From: Streptococcus sp. S5
GTDB lineage: Bacteria > Bacillota > Bacilli > Lactobacillales > Streptococcaceae
Direction: 5' to 3'
NCBI RefSeq assembly: GCF_034134805.1
Contig: NZ_CP139419.1
Span: 1,178,001-1,242,000 of the forward strand
Length of the DNA stretch: 64,000 nucleotides
The position numbers and the translations under genes were made by a program. Below the pieces are notes generated by a model that worked only from the letters and a program-made list of their open reading frames with translations, did no database searches and was not told the origin of the DNA. Below, piece after piece: positions 52,401-61,308 of the stretch (its first letter is position 1; every line of letters begins with the position of its first letter).

Positions 52401-54072
52401 GCTGTCTCACCGTGATAAGGGCGATCAAGGCCACAAACATTAACTGAGGAAGAAGAACTTCCCAGCTTGGATAGATCCCCGCCCAATCGATGGTTGGAAG
52501 TCCATTGACCAAATGGCTAGGTAGGATATTGGTCAACTGAAGGGCGTGGATGCTGACACCGAGCATCTTGAAGGCCAAAGCGTAAATCAACCACGTCAGA
52601 ATGAAAAAGATTCGATGAGGTTGGATAGCTTGACTAGCCTTGGTCATGGCCACTGCAATAATGATGAGAACAGCTATAGCAAGCCCGATTCCCAGTAAGA
52701 AATTCGCAGTTGTAATCCGCGGAATGATCCCGACATAAAAGAGAATGGTCTCAGCCCCTTCACGAAAGACTGCTAAGAAACTGAGGGCAAACATAGAGAC
52801 AAAGCTTCCTGTAGCCGTCACTGTCTTCATTTGACGGTCCATAAAGGCATTCCACTGTTTGACAGAGGACTTGCTGTGGAGCCAAATTCCGATGAGGATC
52901 ATCATGACCACAGCGAAAATCCCAACGCCACCTTCAATGATTTCCCGATTAGACCCCGAAGTAACAGCTGGAAATGCTACTTGCAGAACAAGAGCAATCG
53001 CTGCACTGGCAAGAACACCAGCAATAGCTCCACCATAAACCCATTTGAGTCCTTTCCTCATCTTAGCAGCCTTAAGGGTCGTCACAAGCGCCATCACGAT
53101 CAGAAGGGCTTCTACTCCTTCACGCAGAAGGATCAACATGGCATCAAAGGCGTTGTAAGAAGCTGTCGTATCGACCGCAGACAGATCCCTGATCAAGGCT
53201 TGTAATTTCTCTTGATAGGCCTTTTCTTTCCCCTTGACCATTATAACCGGGGATTCACTCTCTACGCGCGTGTAGAGACTTGGATTGGTCGTGCTAACAT
53301 CTCCCTCGATGGTTGGCCAGATCGTGATGAACTGCTTCATAGTCGCTGCAGCAGATTTATCGTCGCCGGATTGAAATTGGCTTTGCGCCTTCTCCAAAAG
53401 CTTGATCCCATCGTTCAGCGTCAAATCCGTACTGGCACTGCTAATGGCCTCTCCTTTTACAAAGGCATCAATCCCATTTTTGAGGTCGTCATAAGAGGAC
53501 TGGATGTTGGTAAAATCGGTAGGCTCTGTTTCAATACTACTGCGTAAGAGCGAAATGGCCGTCTCGATTTTGCCATAGTAGGCTGTGCTGTGATCTCTTA
53601 CCACCGCTTCGTTTCGCGTCCATGTGTTATTGAGATCTGCATAGGTTTGACGGGTTTTATCCAGATCCTTAGCTGTAATAGCCTCTTGTAGGTTCTTAAA
53701 ATAAGGTGCGAGGCGACTCACGAGTTTGTCTTTTTCCGCCTCTAAATCGACCGGATTTTGCTCTTTTTCAAAAGCGAGCAAGGCAGATGAGATCTTGGTG
53801 AGATCGTCTTTGCTTACCTCTCCTTTTATAGCCAGGGCTTGGCTAACTTTTTTCCCTGCCTTGGAATCATGGTGGTCTTTGGATTCAAAATCAGCCTGAA
53901 TCTCAGCGATCAATTCCTTGGCCTTATCCTGGTCCTTATTTTGTACAGCGGTTGTTGCATCTGTGATCTTGATAAAGAGATCGCTATAAGATTCCGCAGC
54001 TACCGGATGAGTCCAAAACAAGGCAAGAAGGCCTAACAAGATCAAGAGTTTATTCAAAGAGTGCTTGACCAA
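52387..54072 (-). CDS. efeU: Iron permease EfeU (FTR1 family) with extracytoplasmic domain
   Basis: A 561-residue protein with a signal-like N-terminus, a helical extracytoplasmic region (about 30-320, EfeO-like character) and an FTR1 permease domain. The iron-binding REXXE motifs are LREGVEALL and FREGAETILF. The frame runs back to 54117 without a suitable ATG; AAGGAGGG lies just before a TTG at 54072, which is taken as the start and lies 22 bases inside efeB. It imports iron delivered by EfeO/EfeB. Confidence 0.92.
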   Translation of the reverse strand: MVKHSLNKLLILLGLLALFWTHPVAAESYSDLFIKITDATTAVQNKDQDKAKELIAEIQADFESKDHHDSKAGKKVSQALAIKGEVSKDDLTKISSALLAFEKEQNPVDLEAEKDKLVSRLAPYFKNLQEAITAKDLDKTRQTYADLNNTWTRNEAVVRDHSTAYYGKIETAISLLRSSIETEPTDFTNIQSSYDDLKNGIDAFVKGEAISSASTDLTLNDGIKLLEKAQSQFQSGDDKSAAATMKQFITIWPTIEGDVSTTNPSLYTRVESESPVIMVKGKEKAYQEKLQALIRDLSAVDTTASYNAFDAMLILLREGVEALLIVMALVTTLKAAKMRKGLKWVYGGAIAGVLASAAIALVLQVAFPAVTSGSNREIIEGGVGIFAVVMMILIGIWLHSKSSVKQWNAFMDRQMKTVTATGSFVSMFALSFLAVFREGAETILFYVGIIPRITTANFLLGIGLAIAVLIIIAVAMTKASQAIQPHRIFFILTWLIYALAFKMLGVSIHALQLTNILPSHLVNGLPTIDWAGIYPSWEVLLPQLMFVALIALITVRQHGKE

Positions 54073-55255
54073 GATACCCTCCTTTCTCGACGCCTGCAAA
54101 GCAAGCAAAGAGTCCACTTCCGATATGGGTGATGTACTCGTTCATTTTGTCCACCGCGCCCAAGTTGGTTTGGATTTTGACAAAGCTGTTCGGATCCTTT
54201 TGAAAGGCGATAAAGATCAAGCCGGCATCAAATTGCCCAGTCTGTTCATTGATGCCATCCGAATAGGAATATGACCGCCGTAAAATCGGCCGATCCACTT
54301 CTTTGGCCAAACGGACATGTGAATCTACTGGTAGTTTAGATAAATCTACTTCATCAAATTCGTTGGTTTTACCAAAGGGAGCGCCAGACTCCTTGTAGCG
54401 ACCAAAGGTGTTTTCTTGCTCTTGCAAATTGGTCCGGTCCCAAGTTTCCAGGTGCATTTGCACTAGGCGAAGAGCCATATAGGAACCACCCTTCATCCAA
54501 TCCTTGCTATCAGTCCAGACGACCTTGTCAAAATCCTTCTCAGTCGTGACATTTGCTGTTCCATCCTTGAAACCAAAGAGGTTGCGCGGTGTTTCTTTTC
54601 GGTCACCAATAGCTGCAAATCCTGATTTGCTCCACTTCATGGTAATGGTATTGCGACCCTTACGAATCAGATTTCGCACCGCATGAAAGGCTACTTGCTC
54701 ATCGTCTGCACAGGCCTGAATGACGATATCGCCACTAGTGTATTTGTCCTGCAACTGCTCCTTTGGAAATGGAGGCAAATCACGAAAGAGTTTCGGACGT
54801 TTGGACTCCAAGCCCAGTTTCTTTAGAAAGGAAGCCGATACCCCAAAAGTCAGACTCAAACGATAGGGGTTGAGTCCCACTGTTTCACCTGTATCTGTTG
54901 GTGGCAAGAGGGCATTGGAACCATCTCTTTTAACTAACTCTCCTTCGACTAATTTACTACTGTAATCGGTCCAGTCTTTAAAGAGCTGGATGACTTCTTT
55001 TTTGTCTGTCGTATGAAGATCTAACACAACCAAGTAGCAAGCCTTCTGCATAGGTGTCGTAATCCCTGCTTGGTGCTTGCCATAAAAGGAGATGTCTTCA
55101 TCTCCATCATAAACTTTTTTGCTGGAACTGTCTTGATTAGCGAAAAAAGCAGATGCACCAGAGAGACCCAGCGCTAGACCAGCCCCTCCAATACCTGCTT
55201 TTTTAAGAAATTCACGACGGTCCATTTTTTTATCTAAAAATTTTTCGTCAGCCAT
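54050..55255 (-). CDS. efeB: Deferrochelatase/DyP-type peroxidase EfeB, Tat-exported
   Basis: A 401-residue dye-decolorising-type heme peroxidase. A twin-arginine signal is clear (DRREFLKKAG, R13-R14, then a long Gly/Ala-rich hydrophobic stretch to ASA). The catalytic GFKDG motif lies at 228-232 (D231). It is thought to work outside the membrane, oxidising ferrous iron or releasing iron from heme for EfeU. It starts 5 bases after efeO stops, with a weak ribosome site, so translation probably relies on coupling. Confidence 0.94.
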   Translation of the reverse strand: MADEKFLDKKMDRREFLKKAGIGGAGLALGLSGASAFFANQDSSSKKVYDGDEDISFYGKHQAGITTPMQKACYLVVLDLHTTDKKEVIQLFKDWTDYSSKLVEGELVKRDGSNALLPPTDTGETVGLNPYRLSLTFGVSASFLKKLGLESKRPKLFRDLPPFPKEQLQDKYTSGDIVIQACADDEQVAFHAVRNLIRKGRNTITMKWSKSGFAAIGDRKETPRNLFGFKDGTANVTTEKDFDKVVWTDSKDWMKGGSYMALRLVQMHLETWDRTNLQEQENTFGRYKESGAPFGKTNEFDEVDLSKLPVDSHVRLAKEVDRPILRRSYSYSDGINEQTGQFDAGLIFIAFQKDPNSFVKIQTNLGAVDKMNEYITHIGSGLFACFAGVEKGGYLGQALFE

Positions 55256-55260
55256 TTTTC

Positions 55261-56133
55261 TTATTTCCCATCTAAAATCACACCCATTTGAGACAACGGT
55301 TCACCAAGTTTGGTCACAGCTTCTGCCAATTCCTTGGTATCTTCCTTGGATAAATCTGTGTAAGACTTATAGTTTGAATCATCTGTCATGTGTTTGTCCA
55401 ATAAAGCATTTACATTCTTGAATTCTGCTTCCAAGGTTTTAACCAATTTAGCATCTTTTTTCTCAATCAAGGGTTTAAAGAGAGAGAAGATCTTTTCAGC
55501 CCCTTCAATATTGGCACGGAAGTCGTAAAGATCTGTATGAGAGAAGACTTCTTCTTCACCCGTAATCTTTTGCGTTGCCACTTCATTGAGCAGATCGACA
55601 GCTCCGGTCAACATGATATCCGGTGTGACTTCTACTGTAGCAATTTTAGCTTTCAACTCCTTGATATCGTTCACCAGTTGGTCAGCGTATTTGTCTGTTC
55701 CATCTGTAGTATTGTTTTCCCAAAGGATACGCTCAATCCGGTGGAAACCTGACCAGCCATCTTCTGATTTATTTTCATCTACATAATCCACCAAGCGGTA
55801 GTCGATTTTGACATCCGATTCTCCAAAGGTTTCAGCAATCGGCTCAGACCGTTCATAGGCCATACGAATCAAGGGATATTGCTTTTTAGCTTCTTCCAAA
55901 TTACCATCTTTTAGGGTAGCTCGGAATCCTTCTGTATCTTTGAGCAATTGGTCAATTTGCATTTCAACAAAGTCTTTGTATTCAGCTGTCGCATTGTCCA
56001 AGGTCTTCTGGTCAGCCTTTGACAACTGCACCGTTGAGCTGGTTTGCGTCTTTTGGCTCGAATGTTTGCTAGTAGAATTTGCACACCCTGCTAAAAGAGC
56101 AACACTCAATAAGAGTAGACTATATTTTTTCAT
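55261..56133 (-). CDS. efeO: Iron-binding lipoprotein EfeO (imelysin/M75 family)
   Basis: A 290-residue lipoprotein with signal peptide and lipobox LLAGC (Cys17). The mature domain is helical M75/imelysin-like, with the metal-associated HRIERILW (H131-E134). The N-terminal cupredoxin domain of E. coli EfeO is absent, so it is the short M75-only form. The frame runs back to 56193 (inside the promoter), but AGGAGA before the ATG at 56133 and the signal peptide settle the start. It is the first gene of the efe-tat operon. Confidence 0.92.
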   Translation of the reverse strand: MKKYSLLLLSVALLAGCANSTSKHSSQKTQTSSTVQLSKADQKTLDNATAEYKDFVEMQIDQLLKDTEGFRATLKDGNLEEAKKQYPLIRMAYERSEPIAETFGESDVKIDYRLVDYVDENKSEDGWSGFHRIERILWENNTTDGTDKYADQLVNDIKELKAKIATVEVTPDIMLTGAVDLLNEVATQKITGEEEVFSHTDLYDFRANIEGAEKIFSLFKPLIEKKDAKLVKTLEAEFKNVNALLDKHMTDDSNYKSYTDLSKEDTKELAEAVTKLGEPLSQMGVILDGK

Positions 56134-56164
56134 GAAAGACTTCTCCTCATTTGTTCTTGCCCTT

Positions 56165-56209
56165 ATTTTACCAGATATTTTCTCATTTTTCAATAATTGT
56201 CTGAAAATT
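56165..56209 (-). promoter_or_regulatory. Promoter of efeOBU-tatCA with a CodY-like box
   Basis: On the minus strand TTGAAA (56193-56188), a 17-base spacer and TGG-TAAAAT (-10 at 56170-56165). 56209-56195 carries, on the plus strand, AATTGTCTGAAAATT, one mismatch from the near-palindromic CodY consensus AATTTTCWGAAAATT, and it ends one base from the -35. No clear Fur box was found. Confidence 0.65.
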
Positions 56210-56243
56210 TAATAATAGAAAAAATTTTCTGAGAATCAGTCTT

Positions 56244-57788
56244 TTACAAAAGAATATCTTTGACCCGTCCGATTTCAGATTCTTTAACCACCACAAAGAT
56301 ACTATCCCCTAGATACAAGCGGGTTGCACCATTGACCGTATAGCTCTTACCACTTCGCATTTGCGTGGTGATCAAGATATCTTGAGGGAGGTGCAGTTCA
56401 TGAACTTGTTTTCCTGCAATCTTTTCTGATACAGGGATCTCAATTAAAGTCAACTCTCCTTCTTCTTGCGCCTTATCCGGCAACAATTGCTCGAGCATGG
56501 CTTCATAGACTGGCGCTCCATGGAAGAGATCCATGATCATATATGCTAGCAAGGTCACCATGCCTAGGGGCATTAAACTGCGAATATCACCGACCATCTC
56601 TGTCACTAAGATCATAGCCGTTAATGGCGCTTTTGAAATAGCCCCAAAATACCCACTCATGCCTAAAATAATGAAGAGAGGCAGCTGATTTTGAGAGATA
56701 AAGCCAATGTTTTGGAGGAAGGTTCCAACGATGGCCCCTAAAAGTGATCCTAATGCTAGTATAGGCAGGAAGATGCCACCTGGTAAGCCACTACCATAGC
56801 TCAACATACTCCAGATGAAACGGATCGCAAAATAAAGAAGGATGGTCAGCACTGGATACGGTACTCGAGCTAAATCCAAGACCAATTGATTCCCACCACC
56901 AAGAATTTGGGGAAGAAAATAGCCGATTGGAAGAATCAAGACAAAGGCAAATAAAGAAGAATAATGAGAAGGAACATGGAAAATCTTCTCAAGTAAGCGA
57001 TACAATCGACCGATATTGAGAACCACTATTTCGTAGACATACCCTGCTGCCCCTAAAAAGACTCCAAGAAAAAGATAAATCCAGTACTGAGACAGATGGA
57101 GCGGTGGAATATTTTGTGGCATATGAAGCACTGGTGTTTGACCAAAGACATTGAGTGAAATAAAATTAGCAGTCAAACTAGCAGCCAAGGTCGAAATCCA
57201 AAAGAAACGTGAAAAATGATGGTAGACCTCTTCAACCACAAATAAGAGCCCCGCTATAGGTGCATTAAAGGCAGCAGCAAGGCCAGCAGCAGCCCCACTT
57301 GCAATCAAAGATCGCTCCTCAACCGGGCTGACCTTCAAATGATGGGCCACTCCTTTTCCCCCCATTGCTCCTAATTGAATACTAGGACCTTCACGACCAA
57401 GCATCAAGCCACTTCCGATGGCCAAGACACCTAAAATATACTTCTTCCACAGGGTATCCCACCAACTCACCGCCAAGAGCCCCTTGAGTTCTGCTTCGAC
57501 TTGCGGAATTCCTGATCCCTTGATATCCCGATTGGTGCGAATAAGGCGACCAGCAATCAATACGATCACCCCATAACCCAATAGCATAGCAAGTAAATAA
57601 AGTGGTTGACCAGACATCTCCTTGTAAACGCCTTGAACAAAATGAAAAATATGTTCGATCAAAAAACGAAAACTCGAGACGATGCAGCCTACAACAATCC
57701 CAACCAGAACACCTCTGACAATATGGGCCACAATCGAACTAGAGGCAAAATGAAATTCCTTTTTTAAGGCTTCTTCTTTTTCAGACAT
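56244..57788 (-). CDS. clcA: ClC-family chloride channel/transporter with RCK C-terminal domain
   Basis: A 514-residue ClC protein. The selectivity motifs are GSGIPQ, GREGPSIQ (with the gating glutamate) and GLPGGIFLP, with many helices to about residue 430. Residues 440-514 form a TrkA-C (RCK_C) domain, which may regulate transport by ligand binding. GREGP rather than the fluoride-type motif points to Cl-/H+ exchange. AAGGAGT precedes the ATG. It is a single gene with TATAAT at 57825-57820 upstream. Confidence 0.92.
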   Translation of the reverse strand: MSEKEEALKKEFHFASSSIVAHIVRGVLVGIVVGCIVSSFRFLIEHIFHFVQGVYKEMSGQPLYLLAMLLGYGVIVLIAGRLIRTNRDIKGSGIPQVEAELKGLLAVSWWDTLWKKYILGVLAIGSGLMLGREGPSIQLGAMGGKGVAHHLKVSPVEERSLIASGAAAGLAAAFNAPIAGLLFVVEEVYHHFSRFFWISTLAASLTANFISLNVFGQTPVLHMPQNIPPLHLSQYWIYLFLGVFLGAAGYVYEIVVLNIGRLYRLLEKIFHVPSHYSSLFAFVLILPIGYFLPQILGGGNQLVLDLARVPYPVLTILLYFAIRFIWSMLSYGSGLPGGIFLPILALGSLLGAIVGTFLQNIGFISQNQLPLFIILGMSGYFGAISKAPLTAMILVTEMVGDIRSLMPLGMVTLLAYMIMDLFHGAPVYEAMLEQLLPDKAQEEGELTLIEIPVSEKIAGKQVHELHLPQDILITTQMRSGKSYTVNGATRLYLGDSIFVVVKESEIGRVKDILL

Positions 57789-57861
57789 TCCCTAACTCCT
57801 TCAAACTCTTATCCTATTCATTATACCTTATTTCACTGCCTCTGAATACATGTAAAGACAG

Positions 57862-57893
57862 AAAAAAACAAAACTACCCTTGTTAGTTTTGTT
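57862..57893 (-). terminator. Orphan minus-strand terminator upstream of clcA
   Basis: On the minus strand AACAAAACTA pairs with TAGTTTTGTT, followed by T5. It follows the nox terminator by about 100 bases with no ORF between. Confidence 0.7.
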
Positions 57894-57995
57894 TAGAATG
57901 TAGACAAACCATTTTATCTAATAAAAATAAGTTAAGAATTTCTACAAAGAAATATAAATGGAACGAATAAAGAAAAATCAAAACTTTCCGCTGTG

Positions 57996-58030
57996 AGAAA
58001 AGTGCCTGAAACTGTATTGTTTCAGGCACT
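57996..58030 (-). terminator. Terminator of nox
   Basis: On the minus strand AGTGCCTGAAAC pairs perfectly with GTTTCAGGCACT, followed by TTTTC. Confidence 0.88.
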
Positions 58031-58060
58031 CGGAATTATTGAGACCTTAGGCTCAATAAT

Positions 58061-58130
58061 TAGTCATGGAACTTCTATGAAGTTCGCTGACGTCCGTACT
58101 CACCTAAGGAAAGTTTTTAATAGAACTTTA
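58061..58130. repeat. 70-bp intergenic repeat, copy B
   Basis: It matches 51115-51184 at 64 of 70 positions without gaps, in the same orientation, and lies immediately downstream of the nox stop. Both copies have GGAACTTC-N3-GAAGTTC. Confidence 0.8.
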
Positions 58131-58134
58131 GCTA

Positions 58135-59511
58135 TTATTCAGCAGTTAAAGGTGCCATTGTAATGTAGTTGTAAGGTTTGTTGAAGTGTGGCAAGAAGAA
58201 CAAGTCTGTCAAAGCCAATTTATCAATCGTTACGTGTTCTTGAATCGCAAGTGAGAACATGTGGATAGCCATTGAGATGGCGCTATCACGTGATACCATT
58301 TGAGCTCCAAGGATTTGACGAGTATCTTTATCATAGACGATCTTGATACCAACTTCGTAGTTATCGTGTTTGATAAATTCAGGTTTTTGAAGGTCGTTGA
58401 AGCCAGTTTCAGTGGCATTGAAGCCTGCAGCTTTCGCTTTTTCAAGAGTCAAACCAGTTGAAACCATGTGAAGGCCGTAGATAGAGATACCGTTAGAACC
58501 TTGAACACCGATTCCTTCCAATTCATGACCAGTCGCATTGTAGGCACCAACAATACCTGAACGAACCGCATTAGACGCAAGAGCGATGTAGCTCATTTCG
58601 TTACGAGCGTTATCAAAGATAGTCGCACAGTCACCAACTGCGTATACACCTGGAAGTGAAGTTTCTTGTTTCTTATCAACAAGGAAAGCACCGTTGCGGA
58701 AGAGTTCAATCTTACCATCAGCAAGAGCTGTATTAGGACGGAAACCAACAGCCAAGATAACCATATCTACATCGAAGGTTTCTTTATCGGTTACAAGGCG
58801 TTCTACCTTACCATCTCCTTCAACCGCTTGAACCGTTTGTCCAAGTGCCAAACGGATGTTGTGGTCTTCCAAGTTTTTCGCCATGATGTCAGTGAAGTCT
58901 TTGTCGTAGTAACCATTCAAGACAGTGTCCACGATATCCACCAAGACAACGTCTTTACCAAGACGTTCGAAAGCTTCAGCAAGTTCAACACCGATGTAAC
59001 CACCACCAACGACGGCGATACGGTTCAAGTGTTTGCTGTTGTCTTTCAATTTTTCGATCACTTCTTCAGCGTTTTGGTACAATTTAACGAATTGAAGATT
59101 TTCAAGAGTTGCTTTGAATTCGCGGTTACCAGGAACGATTTCAACTCCTTTAATTGGAGGAATGATTGGTGTTGATCCAGTCGCAAAGATCAATTTTTCG
59201 TAAGATTCTTTGTGTTCTTTTCCATCAACTTCTGCAGTCACCACTTTGTTGTCATAGTCAATTGAAAGAACAGGAGAGTTCATGTAGACTTTTGCACCTT
59301 TTGCTTCCAATTTTTCTTTGTCAGAGTAGAAAAGACCTTCAGGACCATCGATTTGTTCACCGATCCAAAGTGCCATCCCACATCCAAGGAATGAAATGTT
59401 TGAGTTTTGGTCAAAAACCACAATTTCATTTTCATTTCCGAAATTATCTAACATAGTGTTGATACAAGCTGTTCCGGCATGGTTAGCCCCTACAACAACG
59501 ATTTTACTCAT
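58135..59511 (-). CDS. nox: NADH oxidase (water-forming)
   Basis: A 458-residue flavoprotein that reduces O2 to water with NADH, regenerating NAD and removing oxygen in aerobic streptococci. It has the FAD motif [11 protein letters not shown], the redox cysteine C44 in [10 protein letters not shown], the NAD motif [15 protein letters not shown] and VYAVGDCAT. The length and single active cysteine match streptococcal Nox-2. It is divergent from apbE, and the two promoters share a palindrome. Confidence 0.96.
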   Translation of the reverse strand: MSKIVVVGANHAGTACINTMLDNFGNENEIVVFDQNSNISFLGCGMALWIGEQIDGPEGLFYSDKEKLEAKGAKVYMNSPVLSIDYDNKVVTAEVDGKEHKESYEKLIFATGSTPIIPPIKGVEIVPGNREFKATLENLQFVKLYQNAEEVIEKLKDNSKHLNRIAVVGGGYIGVELAEAFERLGKDVVLVDIVDTVLNGYYDKDFTDIMAKNLEDHNIRLALGQTVQAVEGDGKVERLVTDKETFDVDMVILAVGFRPNTALADGKIELFRNGAFLVDKKQETSLPGVYAVGDCATIFDNARNEMSYIALASNAVRSGIVGAYNATGHELEGIGVQGSNGISIYGLHMVSTGLTLEKAKAAGFNATETGFNDLQKPEFIKHDNYEVGIKIVYDKDTRQILGAQMVSRDSAISMAIHMFSLAIQEHVTIDKLALTDLFFLPHFNKPYNYITMAPLTAE

Positions 59512-59550
59512 AGAATAAATCCTACCTTTAATTTAATTTACTTCTTGAGT

Positions 59551-59568
59551 ATATCATAAAAATGATAT
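59551..59568 (-). promoter_or_regulatory. Palindrome at the nox promoter
   Basis: ATATCAT-AAAA-ATGATAT (59551-59568) overlaps the minus-strand extended -10 TGA-TATACT of nox. A similar palindrome lies at the apbE promoter. Confidence 0.6.
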
Positions 59569-59671
59569 CGGTTACAATTATTTTGCTCAGAATTTGTGAT
59601 CTTTTTTTCAATTTTCCAGAAAATCACATTTCACATGTTTCAAAAAATGTCAAACAATATGCTTGAAAGGA

Positions 59672-59700
59672 TTGTGAAAACGATATCTTTTTGATATACT
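59672..59700 (+). promoter_or_regulatory. apbE operon promoter with palindrome
   Basis: TTGTGA (59672-59677), a 17-base spacer and TGA-TATACT (-10 at 59695-59700). The spacer holds ATATC-TTTTT-GATAT (59682-59696), the same half-sites as at nox. TTGTGAAA at the -35 also equals a Rex half-site, without the opposite half. Confidence 0.65.
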
Positions 59701-59735
59701 GTAAGTAAGTGAAAATAGGAAAGGATAGATTTTTA

Positions 59736-60659
59736 GTGGACCTAAGTAGTCGATCCGAACGGTTGATGGGAACGACCATCACTGTTTCGATCTATCACCC
59801 ACAAGCGAATGAACTCTTAGCCCGCTGCTTTGAACTTCTTCGCTCCTACGAACATCGCTTCAGTGCTAATGATGCAAGTTCTGAACTCATGGAGGTCAAT
59901 CACCAAGCTGGTATTGTTCCTGTCCAAGTTCATCCAGATCTTTTTGATCTGATTGCATTAGGTACCTTGCATAGTCAAGCTCAAAACAGCCATTTAAACA
60001 TCGCCATTGGTCCTCTTGTACAGACCTGGCGAATTGGATTTTCAGATGCTAGACGTCCCCAGCAAGGGGAAATTGATCAAGCCCTGGCCAAGATCGATCC
60101 TCACCAAATCCAGCTCGACCCAGAAAACCATACAGTCTTTCTGATGCGTCCTGGAATGAAGATTGATTTAGGAGCCTTGGCTAAGGGTTATAGTGCAGAC
60201 TGCATTGCTACCTTTTTAAAGAGCCAGGGAGTAACAGATGCCTTGATCGATCTTGGAGGAAATATCCTCACTGTCGGTCAACACCCCATCAAACAACAGC
60301 CTTGGCGGATTGGCATTCAAAATCCAGTCGAAAAAAGAGGTCAGCACCTACTGGTCCTCTCTGTCAAGGATAAATCTATTGTCACCTCTGGCATCTACGA
60401 GCGTCATTTAGAAGTTGACGGCCAGTCGTTTCATCACATCTTTGATAGCGCGACGGGCTATCCGGTCGAGACAGACTTAGCCAGTATCACCATCATATCT
60501 GATCGATCCGTAGACGGGGAGATATGGACTACCCGCTTGTTCGGGGAATCTCCTGCTTCTATCCTCTACACTGTTGAATCACTTCCTGGTATAGATACCT
60601 TATTGGTTTCTCAATCAGGCAAGATCGCCTATACAAGTGGGCTTCAATCTTATTTATAA
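59736..60659 (+). CDS. apbE: FAD:protein FMN transferase (ApbE family)
   Basis: A 307-residue ApbE protein that attaches FMN covalently to threonines of target flavoproteins. MGTTITVSIY, the MKIDLGALAKGYSAD region (metal/FAD site), DLGGNI and HHIFDSATGYPV are family signatures. A GTG at 59709 is in frame, but the GTG at 59736 (MDLSSRSERLMGT) follows AGGAAAGGAT and looks better. No lipoprotein signal is visible, so it may act in the cytoplasm or be released some other way. It heads the operon with two FMN-reductase-like genes. Confidence 0.9.
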   Translation: MDLSSRSERLMGTTITVSIYHPQANELLARCFELLRSYEHRFSANDASSELMEVNHQAGIVPVQVHPDLFDLIALGTLHSQAQNSHLNIAIGPLVQTWRIGFSDARRPQQGEIDQALAKIDPHQIQLDPENHTVFLMRPGMKIDLGALAKGYSADCIATFLKSQGVTDALIDLGGNILTVGQHPIKQQPWRIGIQNPVEKRGQHLLVLSVKDKSIVTSGIYERHLEVDGQSFHHIFDSATGYPVETDLASITIISDRSVDGEIWTTRLFGESPASILYTVESLPGIDTLLVSQSGKIAYTSGLQSYL

Positions 60660-60684
60660 TTCTCCTATCAGAAAGGAATTTTCC

Positions 60685-61290
60685 ATGATAAAACTTATTG
60701 CGATTGTGGGGACAAACTCCAAACGTTCTACAAACCGTCAACTGCTTCAATACATGCAAAAACATTTTGCTGATAAGGCTGAGATCGAATTGGTCGAAAT
60801 TAAAGATATCCCTGTCTTTAACAAACCAGCCGACAAACAAGTACCTGAAGCTGTCTTGGATATTGTTGCAAAAATTGAGGAGTCTGATGGGGTCATTATT
60901 GGGACTCCAGAATACGACCACTCTATTCCAGCAGTCTTGATGAGTGCACTCGCTTGGCTCTCATACGGAGTCTTCCCATTGTTGAATAAACCAGTCATGA
61001 TTACTGGGGCTTCGTACGGTACGTTGGGATCTTCACGCGCCCAACTCCAACTTCGCCAAATCTTAAATGCTCCAGAAATTAAAGCGACTGTTTTGCCAGA
61101 TGAATTCTTGCTCTCTCATTCATTGCAAGCCTTTGATCAAAATGGAGACTTGGTGGATTTAGATGTCATTCAAAAATTAGATGCCATCTTTGATGATTTC
61201 CGTGTGTTTGTGAAAATCACAGACAAATTGCGCAACGCCCAAGAATTGCTTCGCAAAGATGCTGAAGAATTTGACTGGGAAAACTTGTAA
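60685..61290 (+). CDS. NADPH-dependent FMN reductase family protein
   Basis: A 201-residue flavodoxin-like reductase. The FMN phosphate loop is VGTNSKRSTNRQ near the N-terminus; GVIIGTPEYDHSIPAVLMSALAWL (about 70-93, quoted in part) and TGASYGTLGSSRAQLQLR are the diagnostic segments. It would reduce flavins or a linked acceptor with NAD(P)H. The upstream frame to 60637 lacks a start with a good site; AGAAAGGAA before 60685 decides. It follows apbE by 25 bases. Confidence 0.9.
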   Translation: MIKLIAIVGTNSKRSTNRQLLQYMQKHFADKAEIELVEIKDIPVFNKPADKQVPEAVLDIVAKIEESDGVIIGTPEYDHSIPAVLMSALAWLSYGVFPLLNKPVMITGASYGTLGSSRAQLQLRQILNAPEIKATVLPDEFLLSHSLQAFDQNGDLVDLDVIQKLDAIFDDFRVFVKITDKLRNAQELLRKDAEEFDWENL

Positions 61291-61308
61291 GATAGGAGAC
61301 AGAAAAGA

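Larger units (their letters stand above)
57789..58134. other. Gene-free 346-base stretch between clcA and nox
   Basis: It holds, from the nox side: the 70-bp repeat copy B (58061-58130), a perfect 10-bp inverted repeat (58034-58043/58052-58061), the nox terminator (58030-57996), then about 100 bases of AT-rich sequence and a second minus-strand terminator (57893-57862), and finally the clcA -10. The second terminator has no visible gene and could end a small RNA. Confidence 0.6.
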
